From Massilia pinisoli (GTDB taxonomy: Bacteria > Pseudomonadota > Gammaproteobacteria > Burkholderiales > Burkholderiaceae_D): 64,000 bases of DNA. A program made the position numbers and the translations under genes. The number at the start of each line of letters is the position of its first letter. Positions within the stretch are counted from its first letter, which is position 1. The stretch lies in contig NZ_JANUGW010000021.1 in assembly GCF_024753285.1 (NCBI RefSeq), forward strand, positions 55,292-119,291. Direction: 5' to 3'. This document shows positions 16,743 through 24,332 of the stretch, in pieces. The notes beneath the pieces were generated by a model. It saw nothing but the letters and a program-made list of their open reading frames with translations. It ran no database searches and had not been told where the DNA came from.

Positions 16743-17540
16743 TCACTTTCCGGCGGGCGGCTTGAACATCTTGCCGACCTCGCGGATGACCATCGCGGGC
16801 GGCGCCAGTCCCGCGAACATGCGCTGCTTGTACGTGCCCTTGGCCGCGGTCACGACGGGCACCCCGCGCTCCAGCCCCGCCAGCGACGCACGCACCACGT
16901 CGGCCGGCGGATCGCGTTCCGTCAGCGCGCTTTCGTAGGCGCCGGCCTTGGCGTCGAATTCGGTGTCCGTCGGCCCCGGCACGAGCGTCTGCACGAGGAT
17001 GCCGTGCTCCTTCCATTCGCCGTGCAGCGCCTGGCTGAAGCTTTGCACGAACGCCTTGCTGGCTGCATACACGGCCATGTACGGCACCGGCTGGTAGGCG
17101 GCCGCGGACGACACGTTGATCACGGCGCTGCTGGGGAATGCCGCCAGGTGGTCGAAGAATCGGCGGCACATCGCCACGAGCGCCGTCGTGTTGAGCGTGC
17201 CCAGCTCGTCGTACACGCGCGCTTCGGTGGCTTCGAAGCGTCCCCAGCGGCCCGCACCGGCGTTATTGCACAGCAGGCGCACACGGATGCCGGCCTCATC
17301 GAGCTCTGCACGGATGCGCGCCGCGGCCGCGGTATCGGCGAGGTCGGCCACGATGGCCCGCACTTCGACGCCGTACCGCGTGCGCAGCGTGTCGACGACG
17401 GCCTGCAGGCGCTCTTCCCGCCGCGCCACCAGCACGAGCCGCATGCCGGCCTGCGCCAGTTGCCCGGCGAATTCCTCGCCGATGCCGGACGAGGCGCCGG
17501 TCACGAGCGCCCAATGGCCTGTTAAGTCGGAAAGCTGCAT
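16743..17540 (-). CDS. Short-chain dehydrogenase/reductase
   Basis: A 265-residue classical SDR. The cofactor motif is 'VTGASSGIGEEFAG' (TGxxxGxG) near the N-terminus, followed by 'LCNNAGAG', the catalytic serine in 'INVSSAAAYQ' and the 'YAASK' Tyr-Lys pair. Acidic or neutral residues after the second strand are not decisive, so NAD(H) versus NADP(H) is open. I chose the ATG at 17540 because a GGAG sits just before it and translation starts directly at the Rossmann strand; an upstream in-frame start at 17594 would overlap the oxidoreductase gene. It is the last gene of a reverse-strand run, 50 bp after the GMC oxidoreductase, and the two probably act on the same hydroxyl or keto substrate. 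Confidence 0.85.
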   Translation of the reverse strand: MQLSDLTGHWALVTGASSGIGEEFAGQLAQAGMRLVLVARREERLQAVVDTLRTRYGVEVRAIVADLADTAAAARIRAELDEAGIRVRLLCNNAGAGRWGRFEATEARVYDELGTLNTTALVAMCRRFFDHLAAFPSSAVINVSSAAAYQPVPYMAVYAASKAFVQSFSQALHGEWKEHGILVQTLVPGPTDTEFDAKAGAYESALTERDPPADVVRASLAGLERGVPVVTAAKGTYKQRMFAGLAPPAMVIREVGKMFKPPAGK

Positions 17541-17590
17541 CCGCGATCTCCTAGTCGATGAATGATGAATGATGAAGACACTGCGCCGCC

Positions 17591-19213
17591 TCACGCCCGC
17601 GCCAGCAGGTGGTCGGCCACGCGCAAGGCGTTCGCCGCGATCGTCAGGCTGGGATTCGTGCCGCCGGACGACGGGAAGAACGAGCTGTCGACGACGTACA
17701 GGTTGGCAAGCCCGTGCGCGCGGTTATTGCGGTCGAGCACACTCCGTGCGGGATCGTCGCCGAACCGGCACGTGCCGCACACGTGGGCGATGCGCTGGTT
17801 GTTCTCGGCCTGCTTGATGAGTTTGAAACGGTAGCCGGCCAGCACCTCACGCATGCGCGCGCGAAAAGCCTCGATGCGCGCGCGGTCGGCATCGCGCACG
17901 CGGTATTCGATGGCCAGGCGGGCGCCTCGTGCATCGTCGTGCGCGGGCTCGACGCGGTTGTCGGCATACGGAAAATCCTCGAGCGTCGCGGCGAGGATCA
18001 TGCGGCGGTGCACGAGGCCGTCCAGCACGGGCGTGACGAACGGCTGCGCCAGCTTGAACAGCGGCGCGACCCACGGCAGCGGCCCCTGGCGCAAGTCGTC
18101 GGCGACCGACGCGGCCAAGGTGGCGGGCGGCGGCAACCGGCCGAACGATTGCACGGAGCCGAGTTTTTGCCCATCCACGACATAAAAATCGTTAAAGGCG
18201 AGCTCTTTTTGGCGGTTGTTGAACTCCCCCTCGAGCTTGGGCTCGATGAGGTACAGGTCGATGTGGTGGCGCATCAGGTATTTGCCGACGAGGCCCGATG
18301 CGTTGGCCAGGCCGTGCGGCCATGCGTCCGAGACGGAATCGAGCAGGATGCGCGGCGTCTCGAGCGCGCCCGCCGCCAGCACGACGATGGGTGCGCGTAC
18401 CGTGAACCGGTGGCCGCCCCGCTCGCACACGACGCCCGTCACGCGGTGCGCATCGGCTTCCAGCGCGACGACGGCGCAGTCGTCGAGCAGGCGCGCGCCG
18501 TGGTCGCGCACGGCCGGTTCCAGGCAGATCTTGCCGGCGTCGTTCTTGCACGCGCGGCTGCACAGATAGCCCTGGCAACCGCTGCAACCCTCGACGAATT
18601 CGCAGGCGAGCGGCAAGCGATACGGGTGGAGGCCCCGTTGCTCGAAGAAGCCGTACAGCTCCTTTGACGCCGGCGTCAGCGGCGGCGACGGCAGCAGGTG
18701 TTCGCGCTGCCCGTCCGCACGCAGCGGGTCCGCCGTGCCGCGCACCCGGAACAATTGCTCGGCCTTGTCGTAATACGGCGCCAGCTCGTCGTAGCCCACG
18801 GGCCAGCGCGGCGGCAGGTCGGCACCGCGCGGCGCCTGGTAATGGTCTTGCGCGGCAAAGTCGGATGGGAAGAAGCGCTCCAGCGCCATGCCGTACAGCG
18901 CGGTCGAACCGCCCGCGCCGGCCCCGATGAACGGGACGAAACGTTGCGTGCGCGGCCCCGAGCGGTCGACGATCTCGTCCGCGTAACGGCCCGCGCGTGC
19001 GAGGATGCTCCGGTGCGCCGTCTGGGGCGCTTCCGGCGCCGGGAAGTCCTCCTCCGCATAGCGGCCGACGAGGTCCGGGTGCGCGGACCCTTTTTCCAGG
19101 AACAGCACGCGGCGGCCCGCACGCGCCAGCGCCAGGCCCAAGGTCGCGCCTCCCATGCCCGTGCCCACGACGATGGCGTCCCAGTTCTGGTCGATATCTA
19201 ACGATTCGGACAT
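17591..19213 (-). CDS. GMC-family FAD oxidoreductase
   Basis: A 540-residue FAD-dependent oxidoreductase. It has the N-terminal dinucleotide fold 'AIVVGTGMGGATLG' and 'LFLEKG', a middle substrate domain with a cysteine-rich patch ('CEFVEGCSGCQGYLCSRACKND'-type, given in part) unusual for simple alcohol oxidases but seen in gluconate/cholesterol-oxidase-like members, and the GMC C-terminal block 'HVCGTCRFGDDPARSV' plus 'VVDSSFFPSSGGTNPSLTI'. The cysteine cluster could hold an Fe-S centre or a structural metal. It follows the nucleotidyltransferase gene by 53 bp on the same strand, so it may be the distal part of the HPr-rel-A transcript. Substrate unknown. Confidence 0.85.
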   Translation of the reverse strand: MSESLDIDQNWDAIVVGTGMGGATLGLALARAGRRVLFLEKGSAHPDLVGRYAEEDFPAPEAPQTAHRSILARAGRYADEIVDRSGPRTQRFVPFIGAGAGGSTALYGMALERFFPSDFAAQDHYQAPRGADLPPRWPVGYDELAPYYDKAEQLFRVRGTADPLRADGQREHLLPSPPLTPASKELYGFFEQRGLHPYRLPLACEFVEGCSGCQGYLCSRACKNDAGKICLEPAVRDHGARLLDDCAVVALEADAHRVTGVVCERGGHRFTVRAPIVVLAAGALETPRILLDSVSDAWPHGLANASGLVGKYLMRHHIDLYLIEPKLEGEFNNRQKELAFNDFYVVDGQKLGSVQSFGRLPPPATLAASVADDLRQGPLPWVAPLFKLAQPFVTPVLDGLVHRRMILAATLEDFPYADNRVEPAHDDARGARLAIEYRVRDADRARIEAFRARMREVLAGYRFKLIKQAENNQRIAHVCGTCRFGDDPARSVLDRNNRAHGLANLYVVDSSFFPSSGGTNPSLTIAANALRVADHLLARA

Positions 19214-19266
19214 ACGTTCCCGCGGCCAGGCCGCTCCTGTTGGGGTCGACGGGCGCCGCGCGGGGC

Positions 19267-20367
19267 TCAGGCCGCCTGCGACGTGTTGTGCTTCGTGATA
19301 AACGCTTTATGAAACAGATGCCGTGCCAGCAGCTGCGGCGGCATGCGCAGCCAGTTGCCGCGCACATACAGCGCGAAGTGCGCAACGTCGCTCCACGCGT
19401 CGGCGCAGCTCGCATGCATCGGCAGCAGCGCGCGCCCGAACAACCGGTCCATCAGCCACAGCAGCGCCGGGTTGGGCGCCGCCCAGGCCATGGCGGCCTG
19501 CACCGCCGGCGGGACGACCGTGCCGAGCAGGCGCGGGCAATAGCGCAGCGCATAGAACAGCGGCCGCCCAAGCTCGAGCTCGCGCGCGCGCGCCGGCAGC
19601 GCCTCCCAGAACCCCGGCTGCGCGCCGAACTCGGTGAACAGCCTGTGCATGTCGACGAGGTCGCGCAAGCCCTTGTCGAACTCGCCGTCGAAAAACAGGT
19701 GCACGGCGCTGTGCAGCACCATGTCGGCCGGGGCCAGCGTCGCGAGGCCCGGCTCGCCCGCGATCGGACGGGCCGCGGCGCGCAGCTTGTCCGGGTCCGG
19801 ACGCACGGGCGCCGTCTCTGGCAGGATCGCGTGGTGCACGTCGATCGAGTTGCCGCGGCGCGCGTGCTGCATCGGCGGCAGCTCGTGCATCCACTGCCGG
19901 TAGTAGCGCTGGTCGTACTCGTCGTGATGCGTGGTGATCCAGCCGTGCATCATCAGGGCCCCCTCGACCTCGGGCAGGCGCGCCTTCGGCACGAGAATGT
20001 CGATGTCGGAGAACAGGCGGCCGCGGCCCGCGTCCAGTCCCGCCAGCGCGTACGCGGCCCCCTTGAGCAGGATCAGCGGCAATCCCAGACCATCGAGCGC
20101 GCGGGCGATCTGGCGCACTTCGTAGCGCGCGGCCTGCGCGTGGCCGGCCGCGCCCGCGCGCGTCCACTCCAGGTGCGCGCGCGGCGCGGCGGGGACGGTG
20201 TCCAGCAGGCCCGCATCTTCCAGCTGCACGAGCAGGTAGGCGTCGAGATTGGCGGCGTCGGCCTGGCGCAGCAGCAAGTCCCAGCCGGCGCCATCCAGAC
20301 CTTGCGCGGTGGACGGGTCGCGCAACACGCGCACAAGCAGGGGCAAAGGCAGGGGCAGGCCGTTCAT
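19267..20367 (-). CDS. Nucleotidyltransferase family protein (HPr-rel-A cluster)
   Basis: A 366-residue member of the uncharacterised large nucleotidyltransferase group (NTP_transf_5-like). The Pol-beta-type signature is 'LILLKGAAYAL' followed by 'RLFSDIDILVPK', in which the DxD aspartates would bind metal; a further acidic strand is 'SIDVHHAIL'. The C-terminal half is helical. Such proteins are regularly found beside HprK-like kinases and PqqD-like proteins in EPS/exosortase genomes, with unknown target. The start at 20367 overlaps the kinase stop by 4 bp (ATGA), giving strict translational coupling. A longer upstream frame exists only as a shadow of the kinase gene. Confidence 0.75.
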   Translation of the reverse strand: MNGLPLPLPLLVRVLRDPSTAQGLDGAGWDLLLRQADAANLDAYLLVQLEDAGLLDTVPAAPRAHLEWTRAGAAGHAQAARYEVRQIARALDGLGLPLILLKGAAYALAGLDAGRGRLFSDIDILVPKARLPEVEGALMMHGWITTHHDEYDQRYYRQWMHELPPMQHARRGNSIDVHHAILPETAPVRPDPDKLRAAARPIAGEPGLATLAPADMVLHSAVHLFFDGEFDKGLRDLVDMHRLFTEFGAQPGFWEALPARARELELGRPLFYALRYCPRLLGTVVPPAVQAAMAWAAPNPALLWLMDRLFGRALLPMHASCADAWSDVAHFALYVRGNWLRMPPQLLARHLFHKAFITKHNTSQAA

Positions 20368-21281
20368 GCGGTCCCCAGCGCGAGGCGCTCGAACAGCGCC
20401 ATCGCATCCGGCAGGCTGCTGTACCGGAACGTGTACGCGTCGCTGGCGTCGATCAGTCCGGCGAGGGCGGCAAAGCCGCGTGCGCCCAGCACCTGGTAAT
20501 TGAAGCAGTTGTCGGCCACCTGCATGAACGCACGCGCCTTCGGCAGCGGGTCGAGCAGCATGGCGGCGCCGGCCTCCCAGCGCGGGAACACGATGCACGC
20601 CGGCCGGGCCGGCTCCGCGGCGCGGGCGATGCTCTCGGCCGGCGCCTTGAGGTGGGCGATCGTGCCCTTGGTCGTTTCCTCGACGGGGCGGCTGAGCACG
20701 GCGTCGGGCCGGAATGCGCGGATGATGTCGATCGACGTGTTCTTGAGGCTCACCGGACGCGGCAGCGGCACGAGCGTGCCGTCGTCCAGGTGCACGAGGG
20801 TCATCTCGTCCGACAGCAGGCGCCAGCCATGCCCCAGCAGGGCGGCCGTCAGCGTGCTCTTGCCGGAACCCGGCGGCGCCGGCAGGATCACGGCGCGGCC
20901 GTGTTTTTCCAGCACGGCCGCGTGGATGATCAGGTAACCGTGGGCGCGGTGCGAAACGCACCAGTTCATCGTCCATTCCAGCATCGGATACGCCTGCCCG
21001 AGCGGCAGCGGCTGGAACGGCGTCGCGCCGTCGTAGGCGAAGTGGACCTGCGGGCGATACCAGCGGCGCAGGCCGCCGGAACGGCGCAAATCGAGGTAAA
21101 AATCGACGAAGCCACCGTCCGGGTCGACCGGATAGTCGGCATACATCAGCGCAAAGCTGTCGATCAGCGGCGGCACGTCGCTGCGGATGCGGTTGGCGAA
21201 CGGGCCCGTGCGCAGCACGATGCCGTCACCCGACAGGCGCGCCGCGAGTTCGGCGCGCGACAGCGAACCGACCGTCAGCAT
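20364..21281 (-). CDS. HprK-related kinase A
   Basis: A 305-residue P-loop protein related to the catalytic domain of HPr kinase/phosphorylase. Walker A is 'APPGSGKST' (about residues 135-143), and the segment 'GWRLLSDEMTLVHLDDGTLV' matches the HprK strand that carries the acidic metal-binding residues. No HPr protein or PTS genes are visible nearby, so the phosphoryl acceptor is not HPr in its usual setting. Databases name this branch the HprK-related kinase A of the 'HPr-rel-A system', of unassigned function. It overlaps the PqqD-like gene upstream (7 bp) and the nucleotidyltransferase gene downstream (4 bp), so all three are translated together. Confidence 0.85.
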   Translation of the reverse strand: MLTVGSLSRAELAARLSGDGIVLRTGPFANRIRSDVPPLIDSFALMYADYPVDPDGGFVDFYLDLRRSGGLRRWYRPQVHFAYDGATPFQPLPLGQAYPMLEWTMNWCVSHRAHGYLIIHAAVLEKHGRAVILPAPPGSGKSTLTAALLGHGWRLLSDEMTLVHLDDGTLVPLPRPVSLKNTSIDIIRAFRPDAVLSRPVEETTKGTIAHLKAPAESIARAAEPARPACIVFPRWEAGAAMLLDPLPKARAFMQVADNCFNYQVLGARGFAALAGLIDASDAYTFRYSSLPDAMALFERLALGTA

Positions 21282-21541
21282 GATTCGATCAAGTCCAACC
21301 CGGCCAGCGTGGCGAGCATGTCGTCGATGAGGGAAACGAGATCGTCGTCGCCGGCGTCGAATTGATCGGCCAGGCGAGCCGCCAGGGCGGCGGCGTCGGC
21401 GGGTTGGTCGCGCAGCGCGTACAACAGGTCGAGCGCGGCGCCATCCAGCAAATGGGTGCTGCCCGAGAGATCGTTGTACAGCACCGCTTCACCGTCCCAT
21501 TCCCGGCAGGCCAGCGCCTGGCCAGGCGTCAAGCGCCACAC
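21275..21541 (-). CDS. PqqD-family small protein (HPr-rel-A system)
   Basis: An 88-residue acidic winged-helix protein of the PqqD/RiPP-recognition-element type. It opens 'WRLTPGQALACREWDGEAVLYNDLSGSTHLLD' (quoted here only as the pattern W...W-D/G-E-x-V-L-Y-N), the beta-strand pattern shared by PqqD-like peptide chaperones, followed by three helices with an alternating Asp/Leu surface. PqqD-like domains bind leader peptides of substrates to be modified. It starts 7 bp after the exported Cys-rich protein gene and overlaps the kinase, which makes that protein the first candidate to be its bound substrate. This is an inference from gene order. Confidence 0.8.
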   Translation of the reverse strand: MWRLTPGQALACREWDGEAVLYNDLSGSTHLLDGAALDLLYALRDQPADAAALAARLADQFDAGDDDLVSLIDDMLATLAGLDLIESC

Positions 21542-21548
21542 CGCGACC

Positions 21549-22175
21549 TCAATCGTGGATGGAGCTGAGGTAGTTCGCGACCTGGGAATTGTCCCAGTAC
21601 ACGCCGGCGGTCGGGCTGTAGCGACCCGTGCTCTGCAACTCGCTCCACATCGTCTGCAAGTCGGTCACCTCGAGGAAGCCGACTTTCTTCGACATGACGT
21701 TGAGGTAGGCCGTCACCAGGTGCATGCCGACGTTGTTGTTGTCGAAGTCCTGGTGGTTCAGCATGTCTTCCAGGGACGCGCAGGCATATGAGCCCGGGTT
21801 GTAGCATTTGCCGTTAGGGTAGGAAGCTGCGCGCGTCGGACACGCCCCAGGGGCACTGGCGGCGTAGAACACGCTCGAGAACATCGCCGTGCGCGACACG
21901 GCCCCAGGCCAGGCGTGCTGATCCTGCTTCCAGTAACCGGGCGACACCCCTTCGCAGGTGGGCGCCGTTCTTCCGAAATGGCTGGTGGACAAGCCGTTCG
22001 AGAGCGAACCCGACGGCGACCTGCAGACCATCGATGCCATCGCCGACTTGCTTTGCAGCGTCGCGAGGACGCCGGCACCCACGCCGACTTTGGCCAGGCG
22101 ACGGCGGGCCGCGCCCCGTTGAGTCAAGGACGGCGCCGCTTTGATCTTGTCGTTATCTTGATTTTCGGTAGCCAC
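21549..22175 (-). CDS. Putative exported Cys-rich protein with GYWK motif
   Basis: A 208-residue protein I cannot assign to a characterised family. Residues 21-45 look like a twin-arginine (Tat) leader: 'ARRRLAKVG' followed by a weak hydrophobic stretch and an Ala-x-Ala-type site ('SAMA') near 45-47. The mature part starts with Cys51 and has 'CEGVSPGYWKQDQHAW' (Cys74, Gly80-Lys83), a motif seen in secreted choice-of-anchor and matrix-type proteins, plus three further cysteines. It is the first gene behind a sigma-54-type promoter and is followed at 7 bp by the PqqD-like, kinase and nucleotidyltransferase genes. It is the best candidate target of that system. A leader longer than 40 residues would also suit recognition by the PqqD-like protein. 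Confidence 0.6.
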   Translation of the reverse strand: MATENQDNDKIKAAPSLTQRGAARRRLAKVGVGAGVLATLQSKSAMASMVCRSPSGSLSNGLSTSHFGRTAPTCEGVSPGYWKQDQHAWPGAVSRTAMFSSVFYAASAPGACPTRAASYPNGKCYNPGSYACASLEDMLNHQDFDNNNVGMHLVTAYLNVMSKKVGFLEVTDLQTMWSELQSTGRYSPTAGVYWDNSQVANYLSSIHD

Positions 22176-22226
22176 GTGCGTTCCCCAAAATGATGTCGCC
22201 CAGTGAGGGCGACCAGTACCTGTATT

Positions 22227-22242
22227 AGCAAGTTTTGCGCCA
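22227..22242 (-). promoter_or_regulatory. Sigma-54-type promoter of the HPr-rel-A cluster
   Basis: Read on the reverse strand, TGGCGCAAAACTTGCT keeps the invariant GG and GC exactly 10 bp apart and the TTGCW -12 box, with two changes in the -24 box. It lies 51 bp upstream of the start at 22175. An imperfect inverted repeat (ACCACCC ... GGGTGGT) about 45-95 bp further upstream could be an activator site. Confidence 0.72.
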
Positions 22243-22364
22243 GCATGCTGCCCGGAAGAAAAACTTACATCAAATCAGGTGCTTATTTTGGCGCCATACC
22301 ACCCAGCAACGACTATTGTATGTTGGAACGCCGGGTGGTGTAAAAAATATCGACGGGGATGTTG

Positions 22365-22970
22365 TTAGAAGAAGCTTTCCGGGATGACCAGGATGTCGCC
22401 CGCGCGCATCGGCACGTTGGCCGAAATGTCGCCATCCTTGATCAAATCGTCCAGGCGAACGTTGAACTGCTGCTGTTTGCCATCCACGTTGCGGATCAGC
22501 TTGGCACGGTTGCCCGCCGCGAATTCGGTGGTGCCGCCGACGGCGATCATCACGTCCATCAGGCTCATGTCGCGGCGGTACGGCAGCGCCTGCGGCTTGG
22601 CAGCCTGGCCGATCACGCGGATCTGCTCGTTGTAATTGCCGACGAAGTTCGTCACGATGACGGTGACGACCGGTTGCTGGATGTATTTGGACAGGGCTTT
22701 TTCGATGTCGCGCGCCAGCGCGGTCGACGTCTTGCCGGCGGCCGGCAGGTCTTCGACGAGCGGGGTCGTGATCTTGCCGTCCGGACGGACCGGCACCGAC
22801 ATCGACACTTCCGGGTTGCGCCAGACGATGATGTTCACGGAATCGCCCGGCCCGATCAGGTATTGGCTGTCGGTCACCTGCGTCTCGATCGGCTGTCCGC
22901 CGCGATGCGTTGCGCAACCGCCCAGCGCCAGCGCGCACGCGGCGGCGAGCACGATCGTCGAATGTTTCAT
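22365..22970 (-). CDS. XrtA-associated polysaccharide export lipoprotein (Wza/EpsA type)
   Basis: A 201-residue outer-membrane export protein from the start chosen. The signal peptide 'MKHSTIVLAAACALALGGC' ends in a lipobox (LGG-Cys19). It is followed by the Poly_export domain ('YLIGPGDSVNIIVWRNPEVS', 'VPVRPDGKITTPLV') and a SLBB-like segment ('VIGQAAKPQALPYRRDMSLMDV'-type) ending 'MRAGDILVIPESFF'. It is the Wza-like channel of the XrtA EPS pathway but lacks the long C-terminal helix domain, as is usual for this group. A GTG at 22985 with AAAGGGA upstream is an alternative start that adds five residues; the open frame continues to 23102. It is transcribed away from the main operon, separated by the protease gene. 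Confidence 0.88.
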   Translation of the reverse strand: MKHSTIVLAAACALALGGCATHRGGQPIETQVTDSQYLIGPGDSVNIIVWRNPEVSMSVPVRPDGKITTPLVEDLPAAGKTSTALARDIEKALSKYIQQPVVTVIVTNFVGNYNEQIRVIGQAAKPQALPYRRDMSLMDVMIAVGGTTEFAAGNRAKLIRNVDGKQQQFNVRLDDLIKDGDISANVPMRAGDILVIPESFF

Positions 22971-23146
22971 CAGGTTCGCCTTGTACTTGCCCACGTCAGT
23001 CCCTTTCGTCGCTGGCCACTTCCGTGGCCGAATATTCGTTGTTAAAAAGCCATCAACAGCGTGGTATTGTATATCATAGTGCCGAATGAAAAGACTGCGC
23101 ACGATACAAATTGTTTTTGATCATGACACGCGCGCCCGTTTTTTGC

Positions 23147-23962
23147 TCATTTTTTCCGCAGCAAATCACGCACATAGTTCGCGGGAATCGCATAGGTGAT
23201 TCCGCTTGGTGCCGTGATCGCCGTTTCCTTCAACCCCTTCACGAACACGGCATTGATCACGCCCAATACCTTGCCGGTGGCGGGATCATAAACGGGGCTG
23301 CCGCTGTTGCCCGGGTAGGCCGTACCGTCGAGCTGGAAGATACTGAACGGCGCGCGCTGCAGGGCGGCGATCTGGCGCGGATCGAGGGTGCGTGCGCCGA
23401 GCGACGGCCGGACGATGGGCGTGATGGCGGCCAATGTCGCCCGGTGCGTGGCGGCGTGCAGCCCCAGCGCCATCGCCAGCGGGAAGCCCGTCAGCGCCAG
23501 TTCCTGCCCTTCTTGCGCGGTGTCGGAGTCGCCCAGCTCGAGCGCGGGCAGCGGCGTGCCGCTGAGGCGCAGGTGGGCGAGGTCGTGTTCGTTGTCGCGC
23601 TGTACCAGCTCGGCCGGCCGGAAGCGCACGCCTTCGCCGTCCGGCAGCACGATGCCGAGCTGTTCCATCTTGCCCTCGGCCAGCGTGGCGGGCACGACGT
23701 GGGCATTGGTGATGACGTCCAGGCCGTCGCCGACGACGAAACCGGTGCCGACGAAGACGATGGACGGACTGCGCGTGCGCTCGAACGTGCCCACGCCGAC
23801 GACGGAGCGTTTGATGGTGGGCACAATCGTCCGCAGGTCGGCCGCCGCGGCCGGAAGCGCCATCGCGCCCAGCGACCAGGCCAGCAGCGCCAGCCAACTG
23901 CGGCGCTGCCGCGAACGGGCGGACGGGTGGCCCCGGGGGCGATCTGTATTTCGAGGCAGCAT
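23147..23962 (-). CDS. Exported trypsin-like serine protease
   Basis: A 271-residue S1-type (trypsin-like) peptidase. A basic N-terminus with a hydrophobic stretch ends 'LPAAAAD', a Sec signal peptide that places the enzyme in the periplasm or outside. The catalytic triad is fully visible: His88 in 'ITNAHVV', Asp127 in 'NEHDLAHL' and Ser220 in 'GTAYPGNSGSPV'. There is no PDZ domain, unlike DegP. It sits between the export lipoprotein and the EPS operon in reverse orientation. This position is common in XrtA loci, where a role in processing EPS or PEP-CTERM proteins is suspected but unproven. The ATG at 23962 is taken in place of an adjacent TTG. Confidence 0.85.
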   Translation of the reverse strand: MLPRNTDRPRGHPSARSRQRRSWLALLAWSLGAMALPAAAADLRTIVPTIKRSVVGVGTFERTRSPSIVFVGTGFVVGDGLDVITNAHVVPATLAEGKMEQLGIVLPDGEGVRFRPAELVQRDNEHDLAHLRLSGTPLPALELGDSDTAQEGQELALTGFPLAMALGLHAATHRATLAAITPIVRPSLGARTLDPRQIAALQRAPFSIFQLDGTAYPGNSGSPVYDPATGKVLGVINAVFVKGLKETAITAPSGITYAIPANYVRDLLRKK

Positions 23963-24332
23963 CAACCGTGCACCCCTTTTTGCATTTTAGACATTACAAT
24001 AAAGCGCTTGAACTGATCAATTGCTGCGCAGGTAGTCTACGCGATGAGATCGCTCAATGCATCCACGTTGGCGTCGATGACATACAACGGTTTCACGAAC
24101 TTTTATTAAATCCGTGCTAATAATTGGCGGTTGTGGAGCAAAGTACCGCGCCATTTTAGATTGCTTGGTGGCACTTGTGTTGCGGATGAGGCACTTCCCA
24201 ATGCGCTCGCCACATTTTTCTCGCGCGTAATTGCAATTGCTCGGGGTACAAGCGATCATGCGTGGTATTTGGTTATTTTTTTGGCCTTTCGTCCCGCAGG
24301 GGTGACAGGTCGTTCAAGGCGAGACTGACGAG
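23963..24332. other. Divergent intergenic region of the EPS operon
   Basis: 370 bp between the reverse protease gene and the forward EPS operon. It is A/T-richer than its surroundings and has no supported gene. It holds the sigma-54-type promoter at 24169-24184 and about 140 bp of 5' leader. No strong hairpin was seen in the leader. The stretch 24000-24160 should hold activator (PrsR) sites, but I could not pick out a clear dyad. Confidence 0.6.
24169..24184 (+). promoter_or_regulatory. Sigma-54-type promoter of the XrtA EPS operon
   Basis: TGGCACTTGTGTTGCG: the -24 element TGGCAC is perfect, GG and GC are exactly 10 bp apart, and the -12 element is TTGC. It is 149 bp upstream of the first operon gene (24333), leaving a leader of roughly 135 nt. 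Activation by PrsR is expected from the family. Confidence 0.8.

Noticed and set aside
22290..22342. Inverted repeat ACCACCC...GGGTGGT after the export lipoprotein gene as a terminator
   Set aside because: The loop is long (about 35 nt) and no U-tract follows on the reverse strand; kept only as a possible activator site.
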